From Cordylochernes scorpioides (Eukaryota > Arthropoda > Arachnida > Pseudoscorpiones > Chernetidae), in the NCBI GenBank assembly GCA_030710605.1, contig CP092868.1:24723104-24787103 (forward strand): 64,000 nt of DNA, written 5' to 3'. Positions 33,581-44,990 of the stretch are shown here, one piece after another. Below the pieces are notes generated by a model. The model saw only the letters and a list, made by a program, of their open reading frames with translations. It was not told the origin of the DNA and did no database searches. A program made the translations under genes and the position numbers. Each line of letters opens with the position of its first letter. The first letter of the stretch is position 1.

Positions 33581-34990
33581 CTATTTCATCGAGGGGTGAG
33601 GATAGGGGGGAGAGCCCCTAATTTGTTTGTAAAAAAGGTTATTGAAGGTGAACGTGGTGAAATCTAAGCATAAAGAGGATAGTGCTACTATGGAATCAAT
33701 GGTTTGAGAATCTGTATGGGTGTCCTGTAGAAATTTTGTTAACTGATTAATAATGAGCTGGTGGGGGAGGGAGAGATACATGGAATTTACATCGAATGAT
33801 ACCATGGAGGAGTTAAGGGCAGGGATGAGAGATTGAATAGATTGTATGAAGAACGGAATATCTGTTATGGCAAAGGATTGTGGGCGGGTTTTCACCAAAG
33901 GTGTGAGGTAGCCTGCCAGATATTTCGAGAGTTTGTATGCAGGGGAGAGGTGATAAGCTATGACAGGGCGTAGGGGGATGTTGGGTTTATGGGTTTTGGG
34001 AAGTCCATACATGTAGGGGATGCTGTTTAGATCAGAGGTGAATGAACTGTATTGGTCAGGTGTGATATTTCCAGATTTTTTCAAATGTAAAAGCTTTAAC
34101 CTAAATGTTTTGACAGATGTGGAGACATCGGATTGGGTAAAAGGAATGAACGTGGTATGATCACTAAGTATTTCCGTCATCTTGGAGGTATACTCAACCG
34201 TGTCCAAAATGACGGTTTGGGAGCCTTTGTCTGAACGGGTGACTATGATGTTTGAATTACGTTGTATGGAACGTAGGGAGCGGTACTTACCAAGGGATTG
34301 GCATGGTGGGGGGGCAGGTTTCCTGAGAATTTGGGATATGGAACGGCGTATGGCAAATTGGGACGTATGAGAAAGAGAGCTGATGGCGGGTTCGACTCCT
34401 GAAATGATTCTAGGAATGTCTGTTCTTGCAGGGGGTCTATATTTGAGGCCCAACGAAAGAACCTCAGATTGCATCGGGGATAACGTGGTTGAGGACAAGT
34501 TAAGAAGGGTGGGAGCAGGGTGTCTGTCAGGATGGAAATCCGCGGGGAAACCATATCGGCAGATCCAATGGGAGAGCTTCTTATGTTGACGGGTTCTGAT
34601 GAGGCTGTCTTGGCGCTTGATGTCGACGGTGAGAAGGACCAGGAATTCCGCCAAGGTGGTATGAGGCAGGAGGGTAGGGATTTGGGCGATGATGACTTTG
34701 ATCGTCTTAGATAAACAGCGAATCCGGGAATAACAGCCTTGGGTTCTAGCCTGTAACAATTGGGTCTGGGTTCTAAGAATAATCCTGTTTGAGTAGGTGT
34801 TACAAACTGGATCACGGATTCTGAGCGACGGGGGGATAAACTGGGCTCTTTCACATATCTTGTTAAACCAAAGGTGTGATCTCCATCTGGCTAGCTGGAG
34901 CGATTTCCGCCCAAGGAGGACTAGATGTCTGATTGCTTCAGGATTGAAATCGGTAGAGTGATGAAGTTCGCGTAGGAATAGGTGGGTTTC
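33581..34990 (-). CDS. Penelope-like protein, N-terminal part: reverse transcriptase motifs 1 to B
   Basis: The frame is open from about 34990, upstream of the first recognisable start, and closes at 33581. Visible motifs are GLPKTHKPNIPLRPV (early RT motifs), SFDVNSMYLSLP (motif A with the metal-binding D) and FYKQIRGSP (motif B). Upstream are basic stretches such as LLGRKSLQLARWRSH and SDKGSQTVILD. Directly after RGSP the sequence runs into a six-C homopolymer, where the frame is lost; shifting there leads into SSPLDEIVMS and the next frame. The break makes the element inactive as assembled, unless it is a sequencing error in the homopolymer. No ATG is seen at the 5' end, which merges with the inverted repeat. 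Confidence 0.8.
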   Translation of the reverse strand, partial: ETHLFLRELHHSTDFNPEAIRHLVLLGRKSLQLARWRSHLWFNKICERAQFIPPSLRIRDPVCNTYSNRIILRTQTQLLQARTQGCYSRIRCLSKTIKVIIAQIPTLLPHTTLAEFLVLLTVDIKRQDSLIRTRQHKKLSHWICRYGFPADFHPDRHPAPTLLNLSSTTLSPMQSEVLSLGLKYRPPARTDIPRIISGVEPAISSLSHTSQFAIRRSISQILRKPAPPPCQSLGKYRSLRSIQRNSNIIVTRSDKGSQTVILDTVEYTSKMTEILSDHTTFIPFTQSDVSTSVKTFRLKLLHLKKSGNITPDQYSSFTSDLNSIPYMYGLPKTHKPNIPLRPVIAYHLSPAYKLSKYLAGYLTPLVKTRPQSFAITDIPFFIQSIQSLIPALNSSMVSFDVNSMYLSLPHQLIINQLTKFLQDTHTDSQTIDSIVALSSLCLDFTTFTFNNLFYKQIRGSPPYPHPSMK

Positions 34991-34991
34991 A

Positions 34992-35110
34992 TTTATCCAT
35001 TAACAATAATAGTATAAATAGACATATTGATTTACCAAAGCAGTATCATGACATATGTATGAATCTATAGGCCGGCTACTAAAAAACCTAATTTTTCCAT
35101 GAGCCCCCCC
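34992..35110. repeat. Inverted repeat of the Penelope element, right copy
   Basis: Plus-strand sequence reads as the C-terminus of the Penelope protein in sense orientation (NNNSINRHIDLPKQYHD), that is, opposite to the main element. Ends in a C-run matching the G-run of the left copy. Confidence 0.9.
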
Positions 35111-35196
35111 TTCACCTCTTCGTTCTCCATCTCCAGTTGGGCGAGGGATACGATGGGCTTCTCGGCATTCTTCTTCTTCTTCCTAGAGGGAGCCAT
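35107..35196 (-). other. Exon-like coding segment fused to the Penelope 5' side
   Basis: Minus-strand ATG at 35196, then MAPSRKKKKNAEKPIVSLAQ and LEMENEEVKG. Codons are G/C-ending and the segment is clearly GC-richer than its surroundings, as in a host coding exon. It stops at the G-run of the inverted repeat. It is absent from the copy-1 haplotype. Possibly a host mRNA 5' end captured by template switching. The gene is not recognised. Confidence 0.4.
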
Positions 35197-35559
35197 GACT
35201 GGTACGTCAATCGTTGTAAGAAAAAAAATATATATATATTTTTTAATTTTTTTATTTCTAAATAGATAAATGAATAAGCAGAATTTTTGAGACTAACTTC
35301 GGCCAGCGGGATACAACAACAACGAGTTTTTATATGGGAAGCACGACCTCTGGCGGTCGATTTAACAGAGAATTTAGATCTATGAAATATAATTTTTTTT
35401 AAATATAATAATATTTTAATATAACATATATATATCTAGAGAATTTTTAGTAACTCAGATTATAAATCATGTGCAGTTAAAAACTTCTTTATATTTTCAA
35501 CTTGCAAACCTAACCTTATTTTTAGAGTGATAGATGTATTTTAAACACAAGTAGAATTT

Positions 35560-35745
35560 TTAAGAAGGAATAAAAACTAACGGCGATTAGAATATTTATT
35601 AAATCGAAATAAGCTGTGAAAACTTTCGGCCAATAACAACAGGCTGTAGTATTCCAGCCTGTTGAAGAACGTTATTGTCTTAAAGTTTACCAAATTTATA
35701 TATCTTTAATAAAGAATATCATCGCTGTCAGCTTTTATTCCTTAT
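35560..35745. mobile_element. Foldback element, CTGTTGAAG family, copy 2
   Basis: Homologue of 18820-19005; centre ACAGGCTGTAGTATTCCAGCCTGTTGAAG (35640-35667). Confidence 0.55.
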
Positions 35746-36413
35746 CAGAAATGACATCTGCGATTCCTCCAATTATAACAAATAGAATTCTAAAAGAATA
35801 TTGATGGGTGGTGGTGATGTCTTGTTCATGAAGTCCAATCTCTTCTCTACGTGGATAGCGGGAGAAGCAGCACAAGTAAGGGACTTTCCTGTAGTACGGT
35901 GTCGTGAGCCCCGAGCCGCTACAGTAACCGTGAACTGGGAACTCTGAAATGTGGCTGACTAACGGGGCAATGGCACCTCACCTTTCCATGGAGTGGACAA
36001 GACACCACCACCATATACTCCTATAGAGAGAGAAGGGTTTGTGAAACCAGAGAAAACTTGAGAATAAAAATACAGTAAAGTAAGAAACTCATCTTCCGAA
36101 ACTTTTATAATTTTTATTCTATATATTTCAGACCATTTTACTTTTTTAGATATATGTGATATACTTACAGTAAATACCGTCTTTGACTACAACCCACCAT
36201 GATTATCATGGCCTGTACCACTTGTATACCTGCCCAGAAGACTGTCCTGTAGTATGGTGTAGTGAGCCCCGACCCGCTACGGTAACCATGAACAGGGAAC
36301 TCTGAAATGTGGCTGACTAACAGAGCAATGGCACCTCACCTTTCCATGGAGCAACAAAATCAGTAATTGACGGTCCATGCTACTGCGTCTGAAGGAGCCG
36401 ACGCGCTGCAGTC

Positions 36414-36614
36414 ATGGGAACCAGTGGGAAATATGCTACGAGGACCCATCTTACAATTAAACATAAATGGAACACAGAAGAAGAGCTGAATATACTGTTG
36501 TATGAACATCACATTGATATTGTTGCACCAAGTTACAGGGTCGTCGACCTTGATTTCCTCCTTCTTGGCGCTATACACGTTTCCCGAGCGGGTTTCCATA
36601 CTCAAAGCAAATAA
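36414..36614 (+). other. Small open frame, copy 2
   Basis: Homologue of 19646-19837, again open (MGTSGKYATRTHLTIKHKWN at its start). Unrecognised. Confidence 0.25.
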
Positions 36615-37232
36615 ATAAAATTAATAAAAATAAATTACCTTTTAAAGTTATTGTGTTTATTTATTAGTTGTTTTCCTCGTAGGTCATGATCCGTAGTCTT
36701 GGTCTAGGTCCTCTCTCGCTCCAATAACCAATAAAGATATATGTACAATAACAATATTACAAAAAGGAATGAAACTATAAAAGGAATGATGATAATCTAA
36801 ATAATCTGTTTTAAATAAATATTAAATATCATAGAATATTTTCAATAAATATAGGGCGTATTGATGTAACAATATAGCATGTCTCCAGGAAACCAAGCTC
36901 AAAAGAAGATTGATTTAGCCTTTCAATAGGTAGAACCTCCCGTGAGAGACCATCTGTGAAACTCTCCTCATCGCTCCCGGAGGTGTTGTGTGCCCTCTTT
37001 TTATTATTCTATATTATTAATAAAAGGTGGGGTATGTATATATAGTATGGGAGGGGGGAGGTTATTTTGGAATAGTATACGTTCAACACACTCTGAACCT
37101 CCTACATCACAACCGAGACGACAGTTCTTTCAACCGCTGTAGATCGAGCTGGATTAAGGAATGACGTAAAGTTGACTCAAGAAATTTATTGTTGGAAGCT
37201 ACATTTTTTTACATCGATATTTTTCAGCTATA

Positions 37233-38230
37233 CTCATGACAGAACTTAAGGTAGTGGAATGTCGCCGGTCGTCTGTTTTATTATTATATATATATATTTT
37301 TTTTTTGAGGAGACTGAGGCTATTTTGTTCACACTTGGTTATCTCGTGTATCTTCAATAAAAGATATTGTGTACCAAATATTTTCAGAGTTATTTTATGA
37401 ATCCCGATATACATGGTAAAAGGTACAATTCCCTTAAGTTTTGTTCACACTTGGTTATCTCGTGTGTCTTCAATAAAGGTCACTGTAATATCTTTCAGAG
37501 TTATTGTCTGAATCCCGATATACATGGTAAAAGGTACAACTTCCTTAAATTTAGTTCACACTTGGTTATCTCATGTGTCTTCAATAAAGGTCACTGTAAT
37601 ATCTTTCAGAGTTATTGTCTGAATCCAGATATACATGGTAAAAGGTACAAATTCCTTAAGTTTTGTTGACACTTGGGTATCTCGTGTGTCTTCAATAAAG
37701 GTCACTGTAATATCTTCCAGAGTTATTGTCTGAATTCCGATATACATGCTAAAAGGTACAACTTCCTTAAGTTTTGTTCACACTTGGTTATCTCGTGTGT
37801 CTTCAATAAAGGTCACTGTAATATCTTCCAGAGTTATTGTCTGAATTCCGATATACATGCTAAAAGGTACAACTTCCTTAAGTTTTGTTCACACTTGGTT
37901 ATCTCGTGTGTCTTCAATAAAGGTCACTGTAATATCTTTCAGAGTTATTTTCTGAATCCCGATATACTTGCTAAAAGGTACAACTTACTTAAGTTTTGTT
38001 CACACTTGGTTATCTCGTGTGTCTTCAATAAAGGTCACTGTAATATCTTCCAGAGTTATTGTCTGAATCCCGATATACATGCTAAAAGGTACAACTTACT
38101 TAAGTTTTGTTCACACTTGGTTATCTCGTGAATCTTCAATAAAGGTCACTGTAATATCTTTCAGAGTTATTTTCTGAATCCAGATATACATGCTAAAAGG
38201 TACAACTTCCTTAAGTTTTGTCCATGAGTG
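37233..38230 (+). mobile_element. Tc1-type MITE with eight 111-bp units
   Basis: Ends CTCATGACAGAACTTAAGG and TTAAGTTTTGTCCATGAGTG with TA outside both. After a T-run and GAGGAGACTGAGGCTATTTT come eight units (37325-38225) of CACTTGGTTATCTCGTGTGT, TTCAATAAAGGTCACTGTAA, TCAGAGTTATTGTCTGAAT. The haplotype copy (20582-22364) has three units. Confidence 0.85.
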
Positions 38231-38814
38231 TATATATTATTATATACAATAATAATAAAATTCAATATGAAAAAAAAAAGACAGCAATTTATAGGCTACT
38301 ATTCGAAATGTTGGAAATAAAGTGTTAAAAAAATGTTAATATAAATAATTTATAACTCAAAAAATACAATGTTTTAAATTATTCATTTCTTCATCGATAG
38401 ATGGCGGTGAGTATTGTGTTTCATTGAAAAAAAAAGGAGAATGCTGGAAAAACAAGATAAAATGGCGACAAGAAGAACTTATCCCTCTTGTACTCGTGTC
38501 ATGATAAGATTATACAAGACATGATACGAAAGCACGCTAACTGGATTTTCAGTTTCAATAAATATGTTTTGATAAGATTGACAAAGACTTGATACTAAAA
38601 TACACTAATAATATTTTTTTAAAGACTGTATTTTCAGTTTCAAAAAATAAATACTTATGTAATGATAAGATTAAACAAGACTTGAGATACTGAAAAGTAC
38701 ACTAACCCTCTTAAAACGATATTAAAAAGACCGGTTTTTCAGTTCCAAATAAACACTCATGAACAAAAGGAATTATGAAAAAGGCATCTCTTTATCGTGC
38801 AATTGAAATTTTCT

Positions 38815-38960
38815 GATGGCTTGCGCCATCTATCGGAATAAATATCAACTATTCTCGTTTATTTTTTAATTATTCCAGAATTGGCCAAAATACCCATTCT
38901 TGATTAATCAAGAAAAGCTAACCACGGACGCGTTTAGGGCTGTTGGCCCGCATCAAGGGG
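38815..38960 (-). mobile_element. Single-arm FB2 copy, second haplotype
   Basis: Homologue of 22885-23100. The core reads TTGATGCGGGCCAACAGCCC then TAAACGCG, so both conserved boxes are mutated. Confidence 0.55.
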
Positions 38961-39161
38961 GGGGAGTTGTACCCTTTTGTATGTATATCAGGATTCAGAC
39001 AATAACTCTGAAAGATATTTGATACATAGTGATCTTTTAATACAAAGCAATAAAAAGCGTAATCTATATATAGCAAATGAAAATATTAAGACGCGAATGT
39101 TTCTTTCATATATAAAACGAATTTCTAATGTTCTTACTGCGATGAAAAAATATTGGGAGGG

Positions 39162-39202
39162 CTTGACTCATCAGTGGTGAACCCTCTCAGCGGTTTCGCC
39201 AA
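39162..39202 (-). ncRNA. Conserved GAAAC-CTGATGA hairpin motif, copy 4
   Basis: Second-haplotype copy of 23293-23333, with the TTGGC/GTCAA stem retained and CTGAGAG for CTGGGAG in the loop. Confidence 0.45.
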
Positions 39203-39662
39203 TTTAATCTATCAGACCGCTTCTTTAGAGCTCTAATATTATATTGGATCATTCTGCTTATACATTTTATTTTATTTAACAATTTCAGAGTACACGCTAT
39301 ATCCACAAATCGGATATTTGCGTGTGAAATATATACATTTGAATGAAAGAAAAAAAAGAAAAAGTAGTTTAAAGGGATATATACATATTTACATATCAGT
39401 ATGCAAATTGATTACATTAGTAGTCACTTATTTAGTTAAGTACATTCTGCAGAATTTGTTGAATCTTTGGTGTATGTCCTACATGCTACACTAAAGGTTG
39501 AATCTTAGAAATGATATTCAAGTAAACTCTATGGACATAAGCTTTTAGGACAGTAGAATTACATAGAAATATTTGCATCGAGCAATGTTCTTCCGTAAAC
39601 AATAAGGACAAGACCAGTTAGGCGTAAATTAATTATAAAACACACAATAACGCGCCTTCTTC

Positions 39663-40100
39663 ATATAAGAAACTAGCCGAATGACCCGGGCAACGCCCGT
39701 GTTTTACCCGACTGTAGATGTTACAACGGTGATCCTTAGGTCGCTGGTTCAAATCCGGCTCGAGGGAGCCGGCGAGCACGTGACCTCCCTGTGCGCGCGC
39801 ATCCGTGACAGAGGCGGCCGGCCGATAAGGAAAGACGGTCGTGACTATTATATATATAAGAAATACATAAGGATAAGACACGGAAGAATGTTCCACAACA
39901 ATTTTGCCAATTGCCAACAATTTTAGCAAATTCAACCAACCTGTATATCATGGGTTCAGGCCTTCGTCAATAATTTTCACCATGGTCTTCATCAGTACAG
40001 GGACAGCTTCAATTTCATAACACTCTATAATAAACAGGTTGGTTTTTTGTCAGAAATTTCCCAAAATTGATAATTTCTCAAATATTCCCAAAATGAAATA
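39663..40100 (+). mobile_element. Insertion private to copy 2 with a second tRNA-derived SINE
   Basis: Starts ACTAGCCGAATGACCCGGGC (inverse of the motif at 9541). Then TTAGGTCGCTGGTTCAAATC, with a B box GGTTCAAATCC at 39746-39756, and a GC-rich body (GGAGCCGGCGAGCACGTGAC, GAGGCGGCCGGCC). The flanking CCAGTTARGCRTAAATTAAT sequence occurs on both sides. A different SINE family from the one at 16796. Confidence 0.55.
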
Positions 40101-40311
40101 GAACAAAGCCAGTTAAGCATAAATTAATATAAAGCAATAACGTGTCATTTATATATAGCAAATAAAAACATTAAGACGCGAATGTTTTTTCCCATATAAC
40201 TCGAATTTATCGATTTTTTGCTCGATGCAAATATCATATATAATTCTACTGTCCTAAAAGCTTATGTACATAGTTTGCTTGAATTCCATTTCTGAGATTC
40301 CACCCTTCAAT

Positions 40312-40612
40312 GTTGTTGTTGTTGTTTCTTATCCCCTTGTGTAAAGATTACACAAATTCCATGAGTTCATGCTCCTCGAGCTGTTTTATGATGAGCAGCG
40401 GCCTCTCCCAAAGGTCCTGTTTAGTGCATCTAATGCAAGCCAAAATGTGTTCTGGAGCTGCAGGTGCCAAGATACATTTTGGGCAAGTGGGGTAGATTTT
40501 GTTATTATTTTCTATCTTCAATGGCTTGAGGTGACCTGTTCTAAATCTTGTTATTGTTGTTTGATGCTGTCTATTTCTGATGTTCAGAGCTCCTCCTGGG
40601 TTCACTCCACTC
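40312..40612 (-). pseudogene. 5'-truncated non-LTR retrotransposon with zinc-knuckle C-terminus
   Basis: The minus-strand frame 40650-40348 contains RNRQHQTTITRFRTGHLKPL, then YPTCPKCILAPAAPEHILAC and ending KQLEEHELMEFV and a stop. TGH...C..C...H....C is the terminal zinc motif of non-LTR polymerases with an RNase H-type end. The 3' end is GGGATAAGAAACAACAACAA. Absent from copy 1. The frame is open for what remains, so it is a young truncated insertion. Confidence 0.75.
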
Positions 40613-40621
40613 CAGTATATA

Positions 40622-41203
40622 CAGTAGAAACTCCCTGTAAAGGACAACACCTAATTTCAGAGTCAAAGTGTCCTTTAGGGAGAGGTTTCCTCTTACCGGA
40701 AAATTGTTATATAAATAGTAAAAATGATAATTTTGCAAATAAAAACTCTCCTTTATAGAGAGGTGTTTTGAAAATAGAGCAATCCATAAATAAATATTTA
40801 ATTAAAAAGGCATATATTGGATCAAAATATCTATCAATATATATATTGCTTATCCCTAGTACATATGGTACAGGCCATGGTAATCATGGTGGATAGAATT
40901 AAACGAACTTTTTTACTGTAAGTGCCCCACATGTCGACACATGTAAAAAGAAGTTCGACTTTGCACTTACAAATGTGCCAGAGCCCCGTTTGATTAATTG
41001 AACTCGCTGGTTGGGATTGGACTTTTGCAAGAATCGGGGGGCCATTGGAGCATTTTTTTTTTTAATCAGAAAAAAGTGTCCAATGCGGGAATCGAACTCG
41101 GGTCGTAGCGGTCGAAAACCAACGGTTTAGACCATCCTTCCACCGATCCCCTTTATCAAGATATATTAACATATGTGAGTGTCCTCTCATGGAGGTTCTA
41201 TTG
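40622..41203. mobile_element. Pogo/Tigger-like MITE with nested SINE, second haplotype
   Basis: Homologue of 23742-24327. The SINE lies at about 40845-41150 on the minus strand with GGGAATCGAACTCGGGTCG as the inverted B-box region. Confidence 0.7.
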
Positions 41204-41439
41204 TATAAGCAGAATGATCCAATACGCTCTGTATGGACGAAACACCATAGCCCGTACCAATAATCTCAACAAGGTAAGATGTAATGAAATTTGATGTTTT
41301 TATGGTCTTATCACAGATCCGAGAATTCTAGATTACATAGGCGGTCAACAGGTGTCGCATTGTTTTTGTGTCTATTTTGATAAGAAAGGTGTCTTCTTTC
41401 TTTTTATATTCGTAAATGTGACGAATAGATTAATTTTTT

Positions 41440-41610
41440 GAAGAAGGAATAAAATTTAACGGGGCTACAAGTTCCTTTTATTAATACTGTAAATTCAGCA
41501 AGATTTTCCCTAGGGAAAGTTACCTGTCGAAGAACGTCAAAGTACGAAAGCTTGCCAAATTTACAGCATTAATAAGAGAAACACGTCGCCGTTAACTTTT
41601 GTTCCTTCTT
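41440..41610. mobile_element. Foldback element, CTGTCGA family, copy 2
   Basis: Homologue of 24558-24741, with the stem lost. Confidence 0.55.
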
Positions 41611-41892
41611 CAAGATGATGTCTGGGGATTCTTTCTCTTGTAATATATTATTTTTTTACTCCTGTAGAAGGACTGAAATACTTGAAAAAGCTCAGCTAAA
41701 TAATAATAATAAAAAAAAACCTTGCGAGAAACTCTTCGTCTGATGTTTTTGTACTTCTTTTGATAATTTACTGCTTCAGGTTCAACTTATATGTTTTGAT
41801 TTAGAGGTATACTCGAATTTCTCCACTATAAGCTAGATAGAGATAACTCAGTACTCATGTTTGAGTCGGCAGCAAAGGTTTCCATGTTAGGA

Positions 41893-42299
41893 ACGGCCTC
41901 AAAAAAAAAAAAAAAAAAAAACTCCGCCTTTGCCGGTCCCAAGCCCGGATGAAAAGGAGGAGGGGAGCAGTAACAAGCTTGGTAAAAAACCTGGGCTCAG
42001 CTGGCCCGGCTGATAGTACCCTGTAAGGGCTCCTAATCCAGGGATACAGGATGAGCAGCGTTTGTACTCCCATGTTAGGAGCGGTTGCACATGGCATCTG
42101 TTCCTCATGTCAGAGGCGGCCATTTCTTTTGGAGCTAAGTCGGCCTGCCACTGAGTAGTGCTTCCAGTCTTAATGACAAAGGCAGACGCATTTTACTTTA
42201 CCCAATCATGATGGTTGTCAAAATCTCAAGCTTTACAAGATTGATACCTTAGTGTGATTGAGTGGAGATAAGAAAGAAGAAGAAGAAGACGGCCTCAAA
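41893..42299 (+). mobile_element. Truncated non-LTR insertion with 11-bp target duplication, copy 2 only
   Basis: ACGGCCTCAAA at 41893-41903 and 42289-42299. The insert starts with a run of A (41901-41920 including the duplication), continues CTCCGCCTTTGCCGGTCCC and ends GAGTGGAGATAAGAAAGAAG plus AAGAAG. Copy 1 (25220) has the single uninterrupted target. Confidence 0.85.
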
Positions 42300-42640
42300 T
42301 TACAGGCAAAGTCAGACTTTCACCAAAGTGTGCCTGGATCATGGTGCCATGATAAATGAAAGCTGCTACCTACACCCCATTCCATGAGATCAATCATAGA
42401 ATCAACAGTCTTTGATTTCCAGACTTAAGTCTGGTCATCTACGGACAATGACTTTCCAGAATGGTTTCAAAGTTTTCCTATGTACTAAGTGCAATTCTCA
42501 ACCTGCAACCCCAAAACGCATTATTAACTGTATTGACTCGTCCATTGATTAGCTCTACTTATCCCTAGCAGACACTATCAACAAGCTATACAAGCTTAAT
42601 ACCATAATATAATTGAGTGGAGATAAGAAAGAAGAAGAAG
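42289..42640 (+). pseudogene. Non-LTR retrotransposon 3' end, second haplotype
   Basis: Homologue of 25200-25567: CTKCNSQPATPKRIINCIDS, a stop, then KLYKLNTI and the GAGTGGAGATAAGAAAGAAG terminus. Confidence 0.65.
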
Positions 42641-43639
42641 ACTCATAGAATTCCTGTAATCTTTGCACAAAGGAATACGAAACAACATTAATATTAAAGT
42701 ATGTAGCGCAAGTTTAAATGAAAAAAAAAAAAAACGGTGTTAATGGATTCTTAAACTCAAAATTTGATGAGGATTGAAGGAATGCAAATGCGCTGCAGCT
42801 ATTCTGTCGACAATCGGGTTATCACAGGCGGATGTCCCTATCACCTCAACTCTATCAGCTAATCCGAAACAAAGGAACAACTTTTTTTCAAGAAAATTCC
42901 CCTTTTTTGAAGTTCCTTCCGGTAAGAATTGCTTCATTCTTCCTCATTATTCATAGCCATGCATCAGTTTCGTTTCTTTTGCTGCCATGATAGCATTAAC
43001 CCTAACATTCATATGCAAATATAGATTCAGCATTTCAGCAGTAATAGGGAGATTTGACCACTTCCTTTAATGAAGATTTTGGTTCTTATCGTTTTTCTTC
43101 TTTCTCTCTTATCGTTTTTGAGAGTGGTAAACGATTTTTGCTTTTCCATCTCACTGAACTGGTTGTTTTCTAAGGCTAACAACGATTTGATACGATAAAT
43201 CTGAAAATATGTAAATATACGTTCAAATTTCTATAACCTTCATTCTTCACCTGAGGAATTTTTAATAAGACGAAAGATCTTAGTATATGCTTTTACATAT
43301 GCATGTATCATATATAAATACAAGTGTTTTCATTCGTTTATTTATTATTGAGCTTAACTATCTCAAGTTTTCCTATATGTAAATTTAACTATTACCACTA
43401 AATGTGATTAGCTTTTACTCTTTTTTTTTTCATTTACAGGCTCAGTGGTAAATCCATGTTTAAGAGAAATATTTTTCCTCGAATTTACCCAGACTAATCT
43501 ATTTATAAGCTTGATTGTCTTAAGTAAGCATTTTCCTGTATATAAATTTCATTATGACTATTAAATCTAATTAGCTTTTACTTTTTATTATTTTCATTTG
43601 CAGACTCCTTGTATATAAGACTTTGTTTTATAAATCACA

Positions 43640-44990
43640 AATGGTTATTCTTCTTCTTTCTTATCTCCACTCAATCACATTAGGGTGTCAAGCTTGTAAA
43701 GCTTGATACTTTTGAAAAAGAGATTTGACAACCATTATGATTGGGTGAAGTAGTATGCGTCTGCCTTTCTCATTAAGACTGGAAGCACTACTCAAGTGGC
43801 AGGCCAACTTAGCTCCAAAAGAAATGGCCGCCTCTGACATGAGGAACAGACGCCATGTGCAGCCGCTCCTAATATGGAGTACAAACGCTGCTCATCCTGT
43901 ATCCCTGGATTAGGAGCCCTTACAGAGTACTATCAGCCAGGCCAGCTGAACCCAGGCTTTTTAGTGAGCTTGTTACTGCTCCCCCTCCTTCTTTTTCATT
44001 CGGGCTTGGGACCGGCAAAGGCGGAGTATCACAAAGAATTAAACGTTTAAAATCTTGTTCCGAATTGGATAAGATACCAATTAGGAACAATTCGATAAAA
44101 CACACATACAGAATGGATTTAATATCTCTGGAAAACATAACTTTTTTTTCAAAAGAAATAAAATGGTTCAATAGCCCCCGATTATTGCAAAAGTCCAAAC
44201 CCACCAGTCTTCTTCTTCCTTATCTCCACTCAAACATATTAGGGTATCAAGTTGTGACCCTTGATGGTGTCTGTGTTTGACAACCATCATGACTGTGTGA
44301 AGTAGAATGCGTCTATCTTTGTCATTAAGACTGGGAGCACTACTCAGTGGCAGGTCAACTTAGCTCCAAAAGAAATGGCCACCTCTGACATGAGGAACAG
44401 ACGCCATGTACAGCCACTCCTAACATGGAGTATAAACGCTGCTCATCCTGTATCCCTGGATTAGGAGCCCTTACAGGGTACTATCAGCCGGGCCAGCTGA
44501 GCCCAGGTTTTTTAGTGAGCTTGTTACTGCTTCCCCCTCCTCCTTTTCATCCAGGCTTGGGACAGGCAAAGGCGGAGTATCACAAAGAATTAAACGTTTA
44601 AAGTCTTGTTCCGAATTGGATAAGATACCAATTAACAATAATTCGATAAAACACACATACAGAATGGATTTGATATCTCTGGAAAACATAACTTTTTTTT
44701 TCAAAATAAATAAAATGCTTTAATAGCCCCGATTATTGCAAAAGTCTAAACCCACCAGTCTTCTTCTTCCTTATCTCCATTCAAACATATTAGGATATCA
44801 AGTTGTGACCCTTGATGGTGTCTGTTTGACAACCATCATGAATGTGTGAAGTAGAATGCGTCTGCCTTTATCATTAAGACTGGGAGCACTACTCAGTAGC
44901 AGGCCGACTTAGCTCCAAAATAAATGGCCGCCTCTGACATGAGGAATAGATGCCATGTGCAGCTGCTCCTAATATGGAGTACAAACTGAA
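43640..44990 (-). repeat. Three tandem non-LTR 3' end units
   Basis: Minus-strand GAGTGGAGATAAG termini lie at about 43650, 44220 and 44770. Each is followed, reading left to right on the plus strand, by the AGGAACAGACGCCATG block and (first two) the AAACCCACCAGT target sequence. Copy 1 has two. The extra 547-bp unit (44207-44753) is a tandem duplication of LINE plus SINE fragment. Confidence 0.7.

Larger units (their letters stand above)
32100..35300 (-). mobile_element. Penelope-like retroelement with inverted terminal copy, private to copy 2
   Basis: Minus-strand order: exon-like segment (35196-35107), inverted copy of the element's own 3' end (35110-34992), reverse transcriptase frame, GIY-YIG endonuclease frame, 3' end (32733-32615) with a G-run, then about 400 bp with a hammerhead-like motif. 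The 119-bp inverted pair (32615-32733 and 34992-35110) differs at one base. Inverted or partial terminal copies are typical of Penelope-like elements, which prime at nicks made by their own endonuclease. The corresponding site in copy 1 lacks the segment. Confidence 0.85.
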
